From Spirochaetales bacterium Spiro_05 (GTDB taxonomy: Bacteria; Spirochaetota; Spirochaetia; Sphaerochaetales; Sphaerochaetaceae): DNA of 64,000 nt. The notes under the pieces were generated by a model. The model worked only from the letters and a program-made list of their open reading frames with translations. It was not told the DNA's origin and ran no database searches. Below, in pieces: positions 9,788 through 19,325 of this stretch; the stretch's first letter is position 1, and each line of letters begins with the position of its first letter. Both the position numbers and the translations under genes were made by a program. The stretch spans positions 1 through 64,000 of the forward strand of contig LVBG01000010.1 in NCBI GenBank assembly GCA_001603115.1. The letters run 5' to 3'.

Positions 9788-11875
9788 ATGGAGTACCTGA
9801 GGAACCAGAACCAGGATATCAGCACATTAAGCGGGGTGGGTGTTGCCGCCAAGGCCTCCTACTCCGAACTGGGCATCACCACCTACAGCGACCTGCTGTT
9901 GCTCTCTCCCCGCAGCTGGGAAGACCGCAGCCAGGTCAGGCCGCTGGGAAGCCTTGGTGATGGACAGGTGGCAAACACCCTGGTCGAAGTTCTTTCACAC
10001 TCCTATTTCGGGCTGAAAGCCGGCAAGAAGCGAACCCTGAAAATCATCGTGCGCGATGCCTCCCAGCAAGGTGATGGAAGGCTCAGCTTGCTCTGCTTCG
10101 GACGTAATTTCTTGGAAAAAACCATCAGGATCGGGAAACTCTACTATCTCTACGGAAGTGTTTCCGTCCATCGGGGGGAGCTGCAGAGCTCCCAGTTCGA
10201 GCTCTACCCTGCAACCGAGGACGGAGACTTTCCCAAACAGTTCGGCAAGATCCTTCCCATCTATCCTCTGCGTGGCTCGCTCAGCCAACGCCTCATCAGA
10301 AGCAATGTGCAGGCCATTCTCTCACAGGTAGCACACTTTGCGGATGAATTGAGTGAGGACCTCAAGCAACGTTACGATCTTCTGGACACCGACCAGGCAA
10401 TTCGCTGCTACCACAACCCCCCCACACTCCAGGCTCTGGAACAGGCGCGGAAAACCCTTGCTTTCACCGAACTTTTCTATCTTCAGCTGGTAGCACGCCG
10501 CCACAAAGGCTTGGAACAGAGAAGCCAAGCACCAGGGGTTAGCACTCCTTCCCGCCTCGAGCTTGCCTGCATCGAAGCGTTGCCTTTCGCCCTCACCGGC
10601 GACCAGTTGGCCAGCCTCAAGGAGATTCGTCAGGATTTGGACAGTGAACTGCCGATGAACCGCCTGTTGCAAGGTGATGTCGGCAGTGGCAAGACCTTGG
10701 TTGCTTGGATCAGCGCCCTGCATGTGCTGGGCAAGGGAGGCCAGGTTGCCTTCATGGCACCGACCGAACTGCTGGCGCGCCAGCACGCAGAATCCGGCTT
10801 CCAGTTGCTTTCAAAGCTGGGAATCCGCCTTGCCTTCCTCACCGGCTCGGTCAAGAACAAAGAGAGGAAGCTATTGCTCCAGGCCATAGCTGAAGGAGAA
10901 GTGGACATCGTCATCGGGACGCATGCCCTCTTCTCCAAGGAGGTGGTCTTCCACAACCTCAGCTATGTCATCATCGATGAGCAACATCGCTTTGGTGTCG
11001 AACAACGCCTTGCCCTGCTGGAAAAAGCCCGTGTTCCCGATCTTCTGCTCATGACCGCCACCCCGATTCCCCGCACCCTCTCCCTGACTGTCTTCGGGAA
11101 TCTCAACATCTCAACCTTGCACACCATGCCCCAAGGCAGGAAGAGCATCATCACCCATCTGGTCAACGAACAAAGCCGCAAACGCATGTACCAAGCGGTG
11201 GGGGTGGAGTTTTTGCGTGGCCATCAAGCCTACTTCGTCTATCCTCGCATCGATGACAGTGGGGAGAGCGACCTGAGGGATGTCCTGAGCATGTACGAGT
11301 TTCTCAAGGGTGAGTACCCTTCGGTTCCTTCCGCACTCATCCACAGCAAGCTCGACGAGGAGGAGAAGGTTTCCATCCTCAAGAACTACCAGGAGGGAAA
11401 GCTCGGCTATCTTGTCTCCACCAGCGTGGTGGAGGTTGGCATCGACATTCCCAATGCAACCTGCATGATCATCGAGCACGCCGAACGGTTCGGCCTCTCG
11501 GCCCTCCATCAGCTTCGCGGACGGGTAGGAAGATCGCATCTGCAGTCCTACTGCTTTTTGGTATTCGGCAATGAGTTGACCGAAGAGGCGAAACAGCGGC
11601 TCAAGGTCATGAAAGAGTCTACCGATGGATTCTACATTGCCGAACAGGATCTTTTGATCAGAGGCCCCGGAGAGCTGACGGGAACCAGGCAGTCAGGGTA
11701 CCTGAAGCTCATCTTCGCCTCCCTGACCGAGGACCTGCACCTGATCGAACTCGTGCGCAACGAGGCCGACCGCATCCTCGCTTCAGACCCCGGTCTTTTG
11801 AACGCCGAGCATCAGAGAATACGTTCAGTCCTCTCCACAGCCCCTCCTTTTGAGGAGGAACACAGTGAAGCCTAG
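9788..11875 (+). CDS. recG: ATP-dependent DNA helicase RecG
   Basis: A 695-residue superfamily 2 helicase that remodels stalled forks and branched recombination intermediates. It has the N-terminal wedge/OB domain, Walker A GDVGSGKT at residues 296-303, DEQH at 397-400, and motifs IV-VI including GRVGRS. Length is typical. The start lies 3 nt after the yggT stop without an obvious Shine-Dalgarno sequence, so translation is likely coupled. Confidence 0.97.
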   Translation: MEYLRNQNQDISTLSGVGVAAKASYSELGITTYSDLLLLSPRSWEDRSQVRPLGSLGDGQVANTLVEVLSHSYFGLKAGKKRTLKIIVRDASQQGDGRLSLLCFGRNFLEKTIRIGKLYYLYGSVSVHRGELQSSQFELYPATEDGDFPKQFGKILPIYPLRGSLSQRLIRSNVQAILSQVAHFADELSEDLKQRYDLLDTDQAIRCYHNPPTLQALEQARKTLAFTELFYLQLVARRHKGLEQRSQAPGVSTPSRLELACIEALPFALTGDQLASLKEIRQDLDSELPMNRLLQGDVGSGKTLVAWISALHVLGKGGQVAFMAPTELLARQHAESGFQLLSKLGIRLAFLTGSVKNKERKLLLQAIAEGEVDIVIGTHALFSKEVVFHNLSYVIIDEQHRFGVEQRLALLEKARVPDLLLMTATPIPRTLSLTVFGNLNISTLHTMPQGRKSIITHLVNEQSRKRMYQAVGVEFLRGHQAYFVYPRIDDSGESDLRDVLSMYEFLKGEYPSVPSALIHSKLDEEEKVSILKNYQEGKLGYLVSTSVVEVGIDIPNATCMIIEHAERFGLSALHQLRGRVGRSHLQSYCFLVFGNELTEEAKQRLKVMKESTDGFYIAEQDLLIRGPGELTGTRQSGYLKLIFASLTEDLHLIELVRNEADRILASDPGLLNAEHQRIRSVLSTAPPFEEEHSEA

Positions 11876-11932
11876 AACCAACTTGCACAAGTGCGGATGA
11901 AAAACTATCATCAAAGGCGTTGGGGGTAAGCA

Positions 11933-12496
11933 ATGCGCATAACCGGAGGCATCTATCGGGGAAGGACAGTCGTCTGTCCTCCAGGAATCATCAGACCTGC
12001 CATGGACATGATGCGTGAGTCGCTCTTCTCCATTCTGGGCAATCTTGAGGGCAAGAGCTGGCTGGACCTCTTCACCGGAAGCGGGTGTGTGGGCATCGAG
12101 GCTGCAAGCCGAGGAGCCAGTTTGGTCCATCTGGTGGAGAAAGACCGCCTCAAGAAGGCAACCATCATGGATAACATCAGTATGGTGGAGACGGAGATAA
12201 AGCTCTTCATGGCCGATGTGAACCGCTTCATTCCTACTGCCAAACGCCAGTATGACATTGTCTATGCAGACCCTCCTTTTCCGATGCACGGCAAGGTATC
12301 CCTCGCCCAAGCGGTGGACAAGCAAGGGTTGCTCACCGAAGGGGGACTGTTCATCATCCACTACCCAAGTGAGGAGAAGGGCCAATGGCCCGAGCAAGTG
12401 GGAAATCTTGTTTGCTATGACCAGCGCAAGTATGGCAGGAGCACCCTTCGCTTCTACCGCAACACCAAAACCGAGGGAGACCACCATGAGCTTTGA
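11933..12496 (+). CDS. rsmD: 16S rRNA (guanine966-N2)-methyltransferase RsmD
   Basis: A 187-residue Rossmann-fold methyltransferase. It begins with the typical MRITGG segment and has the SAM loop LDLFTGSGCVGIE and catalytic motif DPPF at residues 113-116. In the family it methylates G966 of 16S rRNA. GGGGGTA precedes the ATG. The next gene starts 11 bp before the end of this one. Confidence 0.93.
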   Translation: MRITGGIYRGRTVVCPPGIIRPAMDMMRESLFSILGNLEGKSWLDLFTGSGCVGIEAASRGASLVHLVEKDRLKKATIMDNISMVETEIKLFMADVNRFIPTAKRQYDIVYADPPFPMHGKVSLAQAVDKQGLLTEGGLFIIHYPSEEKGQWPEQVGNLVCYDQRKYGRSTLRFYRNTKTEGDHHEL

Positions 12497-13316
12497 CCTG
12501 GTAACCATTGATGAGAACAATGTTGCACACAGCAACTTCGTCACCTACAGCTATGAGACCGACTGCTTTTCTGATGCACGGCTGGCTTTCTACTTCCAGG
12601 TAGTGCAGGAGGCAGCCGGCATGCACGCCGCCCAACGCGGGTGTTCGATCCCTGCCATGCACCAAGAAGGAAAGACCTGGGTCATCACCCGCACCCAAAT
12701 GGAAGTTGAGCGCTATACCCGTTGGCCGGAGGTGCTTGAAGTGGAAACCTGGGCGCAGGAACCAATCCGTCTCCACCTTCCTCGTGTAGTCCGTGCATTC
12801 GACAAAACGGGAAAGCTCCTGTTCACCACCCACACACAGTGGGCAATTCTGGACTTGGAGAGCGGTAGGCCGTGCAGGCCATTGGACATGGCAACGCGCA
12901 TAGGCCTTCCTCCGCATGAGGATGCAGTGCACCATCAGGAGATCAAGCTGGGACGCAGGCAGTCCATCGGAGAGAGTGAGCGTGTGCTGTTGGCCGGCAG
13001 CAAGCCCATCATCGGCTATCTCGATACCGACCGAAACCAGCATGTGAACAATATCAGTTATCTGAATTGGGCGCTGGAGAGCCTTCCCTCCTCCTTCCGC
13101 AACCGTCTCAAGGTTTCCCATGCCGATGTTTCCTACCTCAGACAGACCTTCCTCGGCGATGAGCTGCTTGTCAGCACCTATGCCAAGGATGAGGAGGCCT
13201 TGCTTCAGGATACAGCCGAGCTTGAGCATGTCATCGAGCGACGGGAGAGCGACGGGTCAAAAACTACCGTCTGGGAAGGAAGCACGAAGTGGAAGAGGCG
13301 CGAAGAGCTTAGATGA
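12486..13316 (+). CDS. Acyl-ACP thioesterase (FatA/FatB family)
   Basis: A 276-residue double-hotdog thioesterase that would release fatty acids from acyl-ACP. The second hotdog contains the family motif with Asn184, His186 and NN at 188-189 in a NQHVNN context. The ATG at 12486 has GAGGGAGA upstream inside rsmD. An upstream in-frame extension in the same frame is rejected as an rsmD shadow. Its 3' end overlaps the convergent glycosidase-like gene by 8 bp. Confidence 0.88.
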   Translation: MSFDLVTIDENNVAHSNFVTYSYETDCFSDARLAFYFQVVQEAAGMHAAQRGCSIPAMHQEGKTWVITRTQMEVERYTRWPEVLEVETWAQEPIRLHLPRVVRAFDKTGKLLFTTHTQWAILDLESGRPCRPLDMATRIGLPPHEDAVHHQEIKLGRRQSIGESERVLLAGSKPIIGYLDTDRNQHVNNISYLNWALESLPSSFRNRLKVSHADVSYLRQTFLGDELLVSTYAKDEEALLQDTAELEHVIERRESDGSKTTVWEGSTKWKRREELR

Positions 13317-14325
13317 AGACCTTTCGCAACGAGGGTTCTTTGCCCAGCAAGAGGCCGATGGACTCGCTTACCGGCAGCAATCCTCGCTTTGCATTGGCAC
13401 TGAAGTAACAGTACCAGCACCCCTCTTCGGCCTTGTAGTGGATATCGCAGGCAACGAGATATCTGCTTGCCCATCCGCTTTGCGGGGGTACCAGGATGGG
13501 AGAGCGGAACGAGCGTTTCCAACTCAACCCATCAGGACTTTCCAGTTGCAGGAGAACCGATGAGGTCTTGCCCAATTTTTTGTCCCAGTACATGGCACAC
13601 TCAAACGCAACAAACCCATCCTGGGCAGGGATCACCTTGATGCTGCCCACCGCCATGCTGCGGTACTCATCATCAGGGTTCGGCTCAAGCAAAGCCCTGC
13701 CCTCGTTGGCCAGGGCATAAGGTCCTTCGAGGGTGCTGGAAAGGGCAAGGGCGAAGTAACGGCTTGTCTTTTGGCCTGTATCGCCCAGCACAAGATGGCT
13801 TGCCCCGAAATAGAGGCGGTAACCCGCTCCATCCCTGATGATCTGGGGCCGGCTTATCCGCGGTTTCTTCAAGCCCACCGATGCAAACTCTATCATCCTG
13901 CTGTCCAGCAAAATCTTCGGTTCACTGAAAAGAATCAGGTCTGTGGATGAGCGCATCTCAAAACGGCTGTACCTGATCTTCTCCTGCTCACGCCTTCTCA
14001 AGCGGCCCTTGCTTAGGGCGGGCAGGGAGGCATTGTGCTTCTCATAGATGAGATAGTAGACCCCATCCTCCATATAGAGGGATGGGCTGTGACCGCGCAG
14101 CTCAACCATCTTTCTTGGTTGCCAGCTGATGCCATTCTCACTGATGAAGTGCTCGATACCCACCCATGTATGGCCGAAAAGGTGCCACTTTCCATCAGGG
14201 CTCTGATCGGGAAAGAGGAAAAAAGGATCGCACAACCTGGGCATATACCACTTGCTGCGGATTACCGGTTCATCACTGAAAGGGTACCAGGAGATCCTGG
14301 AATAGGCGGCGATCGATGCTTTCAT
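13309..14325 (-). CDS. Glycosidase-like beta-propeller protein (GH43/GH32 type)
   Basis: A 338-residue protein with repeated propeller-blade segments typical of five-bladed glycosidases: DPFFLF near the N-terminus, HSPSLYMEDG, and SRPQIIRDGAGYRLYFGAS. The family can hydrolyse furanosides or phosphorolyse mannosides. I cannot assign a substrate or identify catalytic acids with certainty. There is no signal peptide, so it is probably cytoplasmic. GGAG lies upstream of the ATG. It is last in the leftward operon lspA, small membrane protein, this gene. Confidence 0.6.
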   Translation of the reverse strand: MKASIAAYSRISWYPFSDEPVIRSKWYMPRLCDPFFLFPDQSPDGKWHLFGHTWVGIEHFISENGISWQPRKMVELRGHSPSLYMEDGVYYLIYEKHNASLPALSKGRLRRREQEKIRYSRFEMRSSTDLILFSEPKILLDSRMIEFASVGLKKPRISRPQIIRDGAGYRLYFGASHLVLGDTGQKTSRYFALALSSTLEGPYALANEGRALLEPNPDDEYRSMAVGSIKVIPAQDGFVAFECAMYWDKKLGKTSSVLLQLESPDGLSWKRSFRSPILVPPQSGWASRYLVACDIHYKAEEGCWYCYFSANAKRGLLPVSESIGLLLGKEPSLRKVFI

Positions 14326-14330
14326 GGATA

Positions 14331-14618
14331 CTACTCCATCCTGCGGTCGGACTTTTTCTTACTGCCGAAGATGGGCCCGAGCTTCTCCTCGAGGTTGTAC
14401 TTGGTGTTCATCCACTTGATGATGCGTGAGTAGAAAAAGAAGCTGCCTCCGATGCTCACCAAGAAGGTGAGCCCCAGCCAAAGGGGGATGAGGCTGCTGT
14501 TCGGATCAACAAAGCGGGTGATGAGAATGAAGCAGATGATGAAGAGGACCATCATCAGGAGGATGTTCAGCACGGTAGCCGCCAACATGAACCAAAGGGT
14601 ATTACTTTTCTTGGACAT
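14331..14618 (-). CDS. Small membrane protein, unknown function
   Basis: A 95-residue protein with two strong transmembrane helices (about 9-33 and 44-62) and a charged C-terminal tail. I recognise no family. Its start overlaps the lspA 3' end by 17 bp, so it is translated from the same message. Confidence 0.7.
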   Translation of the reverse strand: MSKKSNTLWFMLAATVLNILLMMVLFIICFILITRFVDPNSSLIPLWLGLTFLVSIGGSFFFYSRIIKWMNTKYNLEEKLGPIFGSKKKSDRRME

Positions 14619-15129
14619 TCTTCTCTTCCTTCATAAACAAGATGCTCAGAGCCAGCAGGATGCCGCTGACCACGAGTGAGGCATCCGCAATATTCCAGGT
14701 AGGCCAGCGTTCGAAACCGAGAAAGCCATACACTTTCACACTGATGAAATCGACCACGCGGAAACTGCGGAAAATCCGGTCGATGAGATTGCCAATGCCG
14801 CCTCCCAAAAAGAGTGCAAGGACCCATCGATGGAACTGATTGAGTGCAAATTTGTTGGAAAAATATGCATAGCAGACTGCAATGACCAGCAAGACCGGGA
14901 CAATGATGAAGAAGAGAAGCTTCACCAGCATCGGCAGGCTGTCTCCCATGCTGAAGGCTATGGCTGTGTTGCGTACATGCACAATGGCAAGAAAGTCGCC
15001 AAGAAATCTCCATCCAATGGTATTCTCTGCAACGTTCTTGACGATCCACGCCTTGGAAAGCTGGTCGCTCAGGATGATGAACAGGGTGAGAATCAGCGGT
15101 ACAAACCGGCTTTTCTGTGTAGGTGCCAT
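14602..15129 (-). CDS. lspA: Lipoprotein signal peptidase LspA
   Basis: A 175-residue four-helix aspartic peptidase that cleaves prolipoprotein signal peptides in the inner membrane. The catalytic aspartates are visible in GNLIDR (Asp117) and NIADAS (Asp149), with the NTAIAFS loop upstream. The ATG at 15129 is chosen because a promoter ends just before it; the longer reading frame starting at 15186 would begin upstream of the transcript. Substrates in this window include the lipoproteins at 25516 and 27042. Confidence 0.96.
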   Translation of the reverse strand: MAPTQKSRFVPLILTLFIILSDQLSKAWIVKNVAENTIGWRFLGDFLAIVHVRNTAIAFSMGDSLPMLVKLLFFIIVPVLLVIAVCYAYFSNKFALNQFHRWVLALFLGGGIGNLIDRIFRSFRVVDFISVKVYGFLGFERWPTWNIADASLVVSGILLALSILFMKEEKNVQEK

Positions 15130-15165
15130 AGTGCTGACTATACTATAACCCGGTTGGGTTGGCAA
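15130..15165 (-). promoter_or_regulatory. lspA promoter, predicted near-leaderless
   Basis: On the minus strand TTGCCA (15165-15160), a 17-nt spacer and TATAGT (15142-15137) end 8 nt before the A of the ATG. No Shine-Dalgarno sequence fits in the remaining leader. Confidence 0.65.
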
Positions 15166-15895
15166 CAAAGACGACGGAAAGTCCAAACTTCTGCCTCAGG
15201 TGCTCCATCAGGGCCTGCACCCCGAACACCTCAGTCAGATAATGGCCCCCACCGATGACATTGATGGAGTGCTCCAACGCCTCGTGGTAGATCTGGTGTT
15301 CAACCTCGCCGGTGATGAAGAGATCAAGGCCTTCGGCGATTGCCTCATGGACGTCACCACTAGCCCCGCCACTGACAATGCCCACCTCTCTTACCTCATC
15401 CTTTCCGAAGTCCAGGATCACCGGTTTGTCAAAGCCAAGCTTCTTGCACAGGTCGGCAAGACTGGAAGGATTGGCCAGGATACCTTTGCAACCGAGCATC
15501 CTGCCCTTGTAGGGAGCAAACATGGATTGATCCTCAAGGCCTAGCTTCTGTGCCATGACTGCGTTGTTGCCAACCACAGAATGGGCATCCAGCGGAAGAT
15601 GGGCGACATAGAGGTCCAAATTCCCTTCGATGAGCGTTCTCAGGCGGCGGTAGTGCGTGGAAGTTACGGCAAGCGGAGAGCCCCAAAAGAGGCCATGGTG
15701 AACTACCAGAAGATCTGCCTGCTCTTGCCGTGCCTTTTCGAATGTGGACTGGCAGGCATCGACTGCAAACGCCACCTTCCTTACCTCGCGATCATCGCCT
15801 GCAACCACCAATCCGTTGAGTGAACGGTCCAGCGGCTCGAAGGCCCCAATTTCCAGATATGCATCAAGATAGGTTGTCAGTTCTGAACGTTTCAT
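15143..15895 (-). CDS. Nif3-like dinuclear metal centre protein
   Basis: A 250-residue member of the Nif3/YbgI/DUF34 family, toroidal hexamers with a two-metal site. Metal ligands are visible as the histidine pair HHGLFW (His66, His67) and the C-terminal GGGHYLTEVFGV His/Glu motif. The biochemical role of the family is unsettled; a GTP cyclohydrolase-like role has been suggested. The start at 15895 is supported by a -10 box ending 7 nt upstream, rather than the longer frame from 15934. Confidence 0.85.
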   Translation of the reverse strand: MKRSELTTYLDAYLEIGAFEPLDRSLNGLVVAGDDREVRKVAFAVDACQSTFEKARQEQADLLVVHHGLFWGSPLAVTSTHYRRLRTLIEGNLDLYVAHLPLDAHSVVGNNAVMAQKLGLEDQSMFAPYKGRMLGCKGILANPSSLADLCKKLGFDKPVILDFGKDEVREVGIVSGGASGDVHEAIAEGLDLFITGEVEHQIYHEALEHSINVIGGGHYLTEVFGVQALMEHLRQKFGLSVVFVANPTGL

Positions 15896-15907
15896 GGCCC
15901 CAGTATA
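15896..15907 (-). promoter_or_regulatory. -10 box of the Nif3-like gene, predicted leaderless
   Basis: TATACT (15907-15902, minus strand) is followed by six bases and the ATG at 15895. No good -35 hexamer is seen at the expected spacing. Confidence 0.5.
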
Positions 15908-15912
15908 GAGAG

Positions 15913-15941
15913 TTGACACCTTTTGTTCCACCACCTATAGT
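15913..15941 (+). promoter_or_regulatory. Promoter of the Lon-like protease, predicted leaderless
   Basis: TTGACA (15913-15918), a 17-nt spacer and TATAGT (15936-15941) form a near-consensus promoter. The ATG at 15948 lies exactly at the expected +1. This is the clearest leaderless start in the window. Confidence 0.8.
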
Positions 15942-15947
15942 TCGGTC

Positions 15948-17981
15948 ATGACCGAAACCAGCACACGGGTAAAACCCCTCTCCTTTGAAGAAGCCTCCTT
16001 TGAGTTCGACCTGTCCACCATCCAAGACTGCCGTACCAAGGCAAGATGGGAAAGAATCGTCGGGCAACCTCGGGCACTTCGTACCCTCGAGCTGGCTCTT
16101 TCGTTGGAGAAGAGCGGGTACAACCTCTATGTAAGTGGGGATAGCGGCAGTGGCCGCCATGAGGCGGTGCGTCACTGTGTTGAGGATCTCAGGTCAGACA
16201 TCTCCTCGCTCAGGGACATCGTCTATGTCTGCAATTTCCCCCAACCTGACAGTCCGAAGGTCCTCACACTCCCCGCAGGAGAAGGTGAGCGGTTCAGTGA
16301 TGCCTCTGAGCTCTTCAACCAGGAGATTCTCAATCTGGCCATCACGAAGGAGCAGTTCTTGGAGAAGGCGCTGTCCTTGGTGGACGGACTTGAAGCAGAG
16401 TTTTCCCACACTCCCCTGCCCGAGCACTTCACCCACCTCAGAGCAGACCTGAAACGGATGGCAAAACACATTCGCTATCTGGATGAGCAAGTACTGCGCT
16501 CAGACAGCATCGCAACCAAGTACCGTGCAAACCTCGTGGTCAATCATGCAAGGTCAAAACAAAGGCCGCTCATCATCGAGAACCACCCCTCGTTCACCAA
16601 CCTCTTCGGTTCGGTCGACAGCAAAGAGAAAGTCCCTCATCTGAGTCTGCGTGCCGGATCGCTTCTGGAAGCCAGCGGGGGTTTCATTGTCATCGATGCC
16701 GAGGAACTGCTCAGCGAGAATGGGCTTTGGGACGCACTCAAGCGGCATCTTGACGCAAATACGCTGGTTTTGGAGAGCAAGATCCCTTCCAAAGGCGAAC
16801 TGAAAGGGAGCTATATCCGTCCCCAAGTTCCTGCGCTCTCCCTGAAAGTGATCCTCATCGGCAGTGAAGAGACCTATGACACCCTCACCGAAGGGGATGA
16901 ACGCTTTCTTACGCTGTTCAAGCTCAATGCACAGTTCGACTACTCCATGCCCCTCGATGAAACATCGATTGGGCAGAGCATTGCCACCCTCGAGTCCTAT
17001 GCCACCGAGAACAAGCTGCTGCCTCTCGATGATACCGCCTTCTGCCAGTTGCTGCGCTACAGCTGCTGGTACGTAGAGTCGAGGACACAGCTGAGCACCC
17101 AGTTCTCCGTGCTCAATGATTTGCTTGAAGAGGCAAACTGGTGGGCAAAAAAGCAGGGGCAAGAGAAAATCGACAGCCAGATGATCCTTACCGTCAATGA
17201 GGAGCGCAGTTATGCCAGCGGCATGAGTGAGAGCAAAATCAATGACGAGATCCTCAATGGGGAGATGCTCATCAGCCTCAACGGGAGCAAGATCGGTGTG
17301 GTGAACGGGCTTGCGGTCATGGACCGCGGCAGCGCCTCGTTCGGCACCCCCACCGTCATCACCTGCACTGTTGCCCCGGGTAATGAGGGAATCGTGAACA
17401 TCGAGCATGAAGCAGGCCTCAGCGGGGAGATCCACGACAAGGGGCTCTTGATCCTCGAGGGCTACCTGCGCAAGCACTATGCCCGGACCTTCCCCCTCTC
17501 CATCTATGCAGGCATCGCCTTTGAGCAATCCTATGCAGAGGTGGATGGGGACAGTGCCTCCTCAAGCGAGCTCTACGCCCTGCTGTCTGCCATCGGAGAG
17601 CTTCCGGTACGCCAGGACATCGCAGTCACCGGTTCGGTGAACCAGATGGGCCTCATCCAGCCTGTGGGGGGCATCAATGAAAAGATTGAGGGTTTCTTCC
17701 GAACCTGTCGTACCACAGGTCTCAGCGGCAAGCAGGGAGTGATCATCCCTATCCAGAATGTGCGCAATCTCATTCTCAGCTACGAGGTGCTCGAGGCAAT
17801 CAGGGAGAAACAGTTCTTCATCTATCCCATCAGCACCATCGAAGAGGGCATGCAACTGCTTACCGGACGAAACGCCGGGGTGCGCAATGCAAAGGGCAAC
17901 TGGAGTGCAGGAAACTTCAACTTTGATATTGAGGATCGCCTGCGAAGGATGTACCAGGCAGTATCAGCCAACCGAGGCTAG
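15948..17981 (+). CDS. Lon-like ATP-dependent protease (AAA_32/Lon_C type)
   Basis: A 677-residue protein with an N-terminal AAA-like region (nucleotide loop GDSGSGRH, arginine in place of the Walker lysine, which is common in this family) and a C-terminal Lon protease domain. The Ser-Lys dyad is Ser536 in GDSAS and Lys579 in GGINEKIEG. The separation of 43 residues is the same as in Lon. It lacks the substrate-binding LAN domain of true Lon. It should degrade cytoplasmic proteins, but targets are unknown. Its 3' end overlaps the convergent MATE gene by 18 bp. Confidence 0.9.
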   Translation: MTETSTRVKPLSFEEASFEFDLSTIQDCRTKARWERIVGQPRALRTLELALSLEKSGYNLYVSGDSGSGRHEAVRHCVEDLRSDISSLRDIVYVCNFPQPDSPKVLTLPAGEGERFSDASELFNQEILNLAITKEQFLEKALSLVDGLEAEFSHTPLPEHFTHLRADLKRMAKHIRYLDEQVLRSDSIATKYRANLVVNHARSKQRPLIIENHPSFTNLFGSVDSKEKVPHLSLRAGSLLEASGGFIVIDAEELLSENGLWDALKRHLDANTLVLESKIPSKGELKGSYIRPQVPALSLKVILIGSEETYDTLTEGDERFLTLFKLNAQFDYSMPLDETSIGQSIATLESYATENKLLPLDDTAFCQLLRYSCWYVESRTQLSTQFSVLNDLLEEANWWAKKQGQEKIDSQMILTVNEERSYASGMSESKINDEILNGEMLISLNGSKIGVVNGLAVMDRGSASFGTPTVITCTVAPGNEGIVNIEHEAGLSGEIHDKGLLILEGYLRKHYARTFPLSIYAGIAFEQSYAEVDGDSASSSELYALLSAIGELPVRQDIAVTGSVNQMGLIQPVGGINEKIEGFFRTCRTTGLSGKQGVIIPIQNVRNLILSYEVLEAIREKQFFIYPISTIEEGMQLLTGRNAGVRNAKGNWSAGNFNFDIEDRLRRMYQAVSANRG

Positions 17982-19325
17982 TCTGGTGAGCCGTCTCATG
18001 AACGGCAGGATGTACCATAGCGAGAGGATGAAGGTAGCCACATCTGCGATTGGTTGTGCCAATTGCACTCCCCATATGCCCACCAGAGAGGGAAGAACGG
18101 CAACTACCGGCACAAAGAAGATACCCTGCCGGGCAAGGGCGAGTACGGAACTGGCAGTGCCATGACCTGTGCTCTGAAAAACCATGCCGCTGAGGGTGTT
18201 GAAGGCTGAAAGCGGCATCAGAAGGCACTGAAGCCTGATTGCAGTTGTTCCTATGGCCACCACTTGGGGATCCGAGAGAAAGAGCAGCATGATCTCACGC
18301 GCCCAGATGAAACAGACGACACCGATCCCGCTGAACACCAACACCCCACGTTTGACACAAAAGAGAAACGCCTCCTTGAGCCGTTCGTATCGCTTCGCAC
18401 CCCAGCTGAAGCCTGCTACCGGTTGCAGCCCTTGGCCGAAACCGATCAACGCGGAGTTGAGCAGCTGCATGACCCGTGTGGTAATCGACATTGCCGCTAT
18501 CGCACCATCTCCGAAGGGGGCAGAAAACACATTCAGGCAGATAGTCGAGACGGTGTGAAGCAAGGTCCTGATCAGCGAGGGAGATCCCACACTGAGGATA
18601 TTGCGGTAGATCCACCACTTCAAGCGGATATGGGAAAGTGAGAGGCTGAGATTGCTGCGTTTTTGCACAAAGTGGGAGAAGAGCACCACAAAGCTGAAAA
18701 ACTGGCTGATTACCGTGGCAAGAGCCGCTCCCCGGATGCCCATGCCGAAGGTGAAGATGAGAATGGGATCGAGGGCAACATTGAGCAAGGCTCCCCCACT
18801 CATTCCCAGCATACCCAGATATGCCTTCCCTTCTGAGCGGAGGTTGTTGTTCATCGTATAGCAGACAGTCATCCAAGGAGAACCGATGAGAATGATCGAT
18901 GCATACCTGACAGCCTCCTCCTCAATGGTGGGAGTCGCGCCAAGGAACCGCACAAAATTGTGCGTGAATGCAAGGCCTACCACTCCAAAGAGTAGGCCAA
19001 GTCCCATCGAGGTGGCGAAGGCAGTGGAGAAGACCTGGTCAGCCTCCACCCGTTTCTTCTCACCCAAAAGACGAGCGACAGTATTGGCAGAACCTTGGCC
19101 AAGAGTGATTCCGATGGCCTGGATGAGGCTCATGATCGAATAGACCACCCCGACGGCAGCACTGCTTGTCGTGCCAAGACGGCTCACAAAGATGGTGTCG
19201 GTCATCGAGTAGAAGGAGGTGATGAGCATGCTGATGATGGTAGGGATGGCAAGCTGGACAACCAGGCTCTTCACCGGTTGCTCCGTCATCCTCCGGTAGT
19301 TTTCCTCAGCCTTGAGCATTTTCAT
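17964..19325 (-). CDS. MATE family efflux transporter
   Basis: A 453-residue twelve-helix membrane protein with the two-repeat MatE pattern, including an N-terminal segment of the form MTEQPVKSLV followed by IPTIISM. The family exports drugs or metabolites in exchange for Na+ or H+. It is translationally coupled to trmH by an ATGA overlap and is third in the rsmI-trmH-MATE operon. Substrate unknown. Confidence 0.9.
   Translation of the reverse strand: MKMLKAEENYRRMTEQPVKSLVVQLAIPTIISMLITSFYSMTDTIFVSRLGTTSSAAVGVVYSIMSLIQAIGITLGQGSANTVARLLGEKKRVEADQVFSTAFATSMGLGLLFGVVGLAFTHNFVRFLGATPTIEEEAVRYASIILIGSPWMTVCYTMNNNLRSEGKAYLGMLGMSGGALLNVALDPILIFTFGMGIRGAALATVISQFFSFVVLFSHFVQKRSNLSLSLSHIRLKWWIYRNILSVGSPSLIRTLLHTVSTICLNVFSAPFGDGAIAAMSITTRVMQLLNSALIGFGQGLQPVAGFSWGAKRYERLKEAFLFCVKRGVLVFSGIGVVCFIWAREIMLLFLSDPQVVAIGTTAIRLQCLLMPLSAFNTLSGMVFQSTGHGTASSVLALARQGIFFVPVVAVLPSLVGIWGVQLAQPIADVATFILSLWYILPFMRRLTRLASVG

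Noticed and set aside
12252-12485. N-terminal extension of the acyl-ACP thioesterase
   Set aside because: The extension lies fully within rsmD in another frame; the ATG at 12486 has a good ribosome site and gives the expected thioesterase length.
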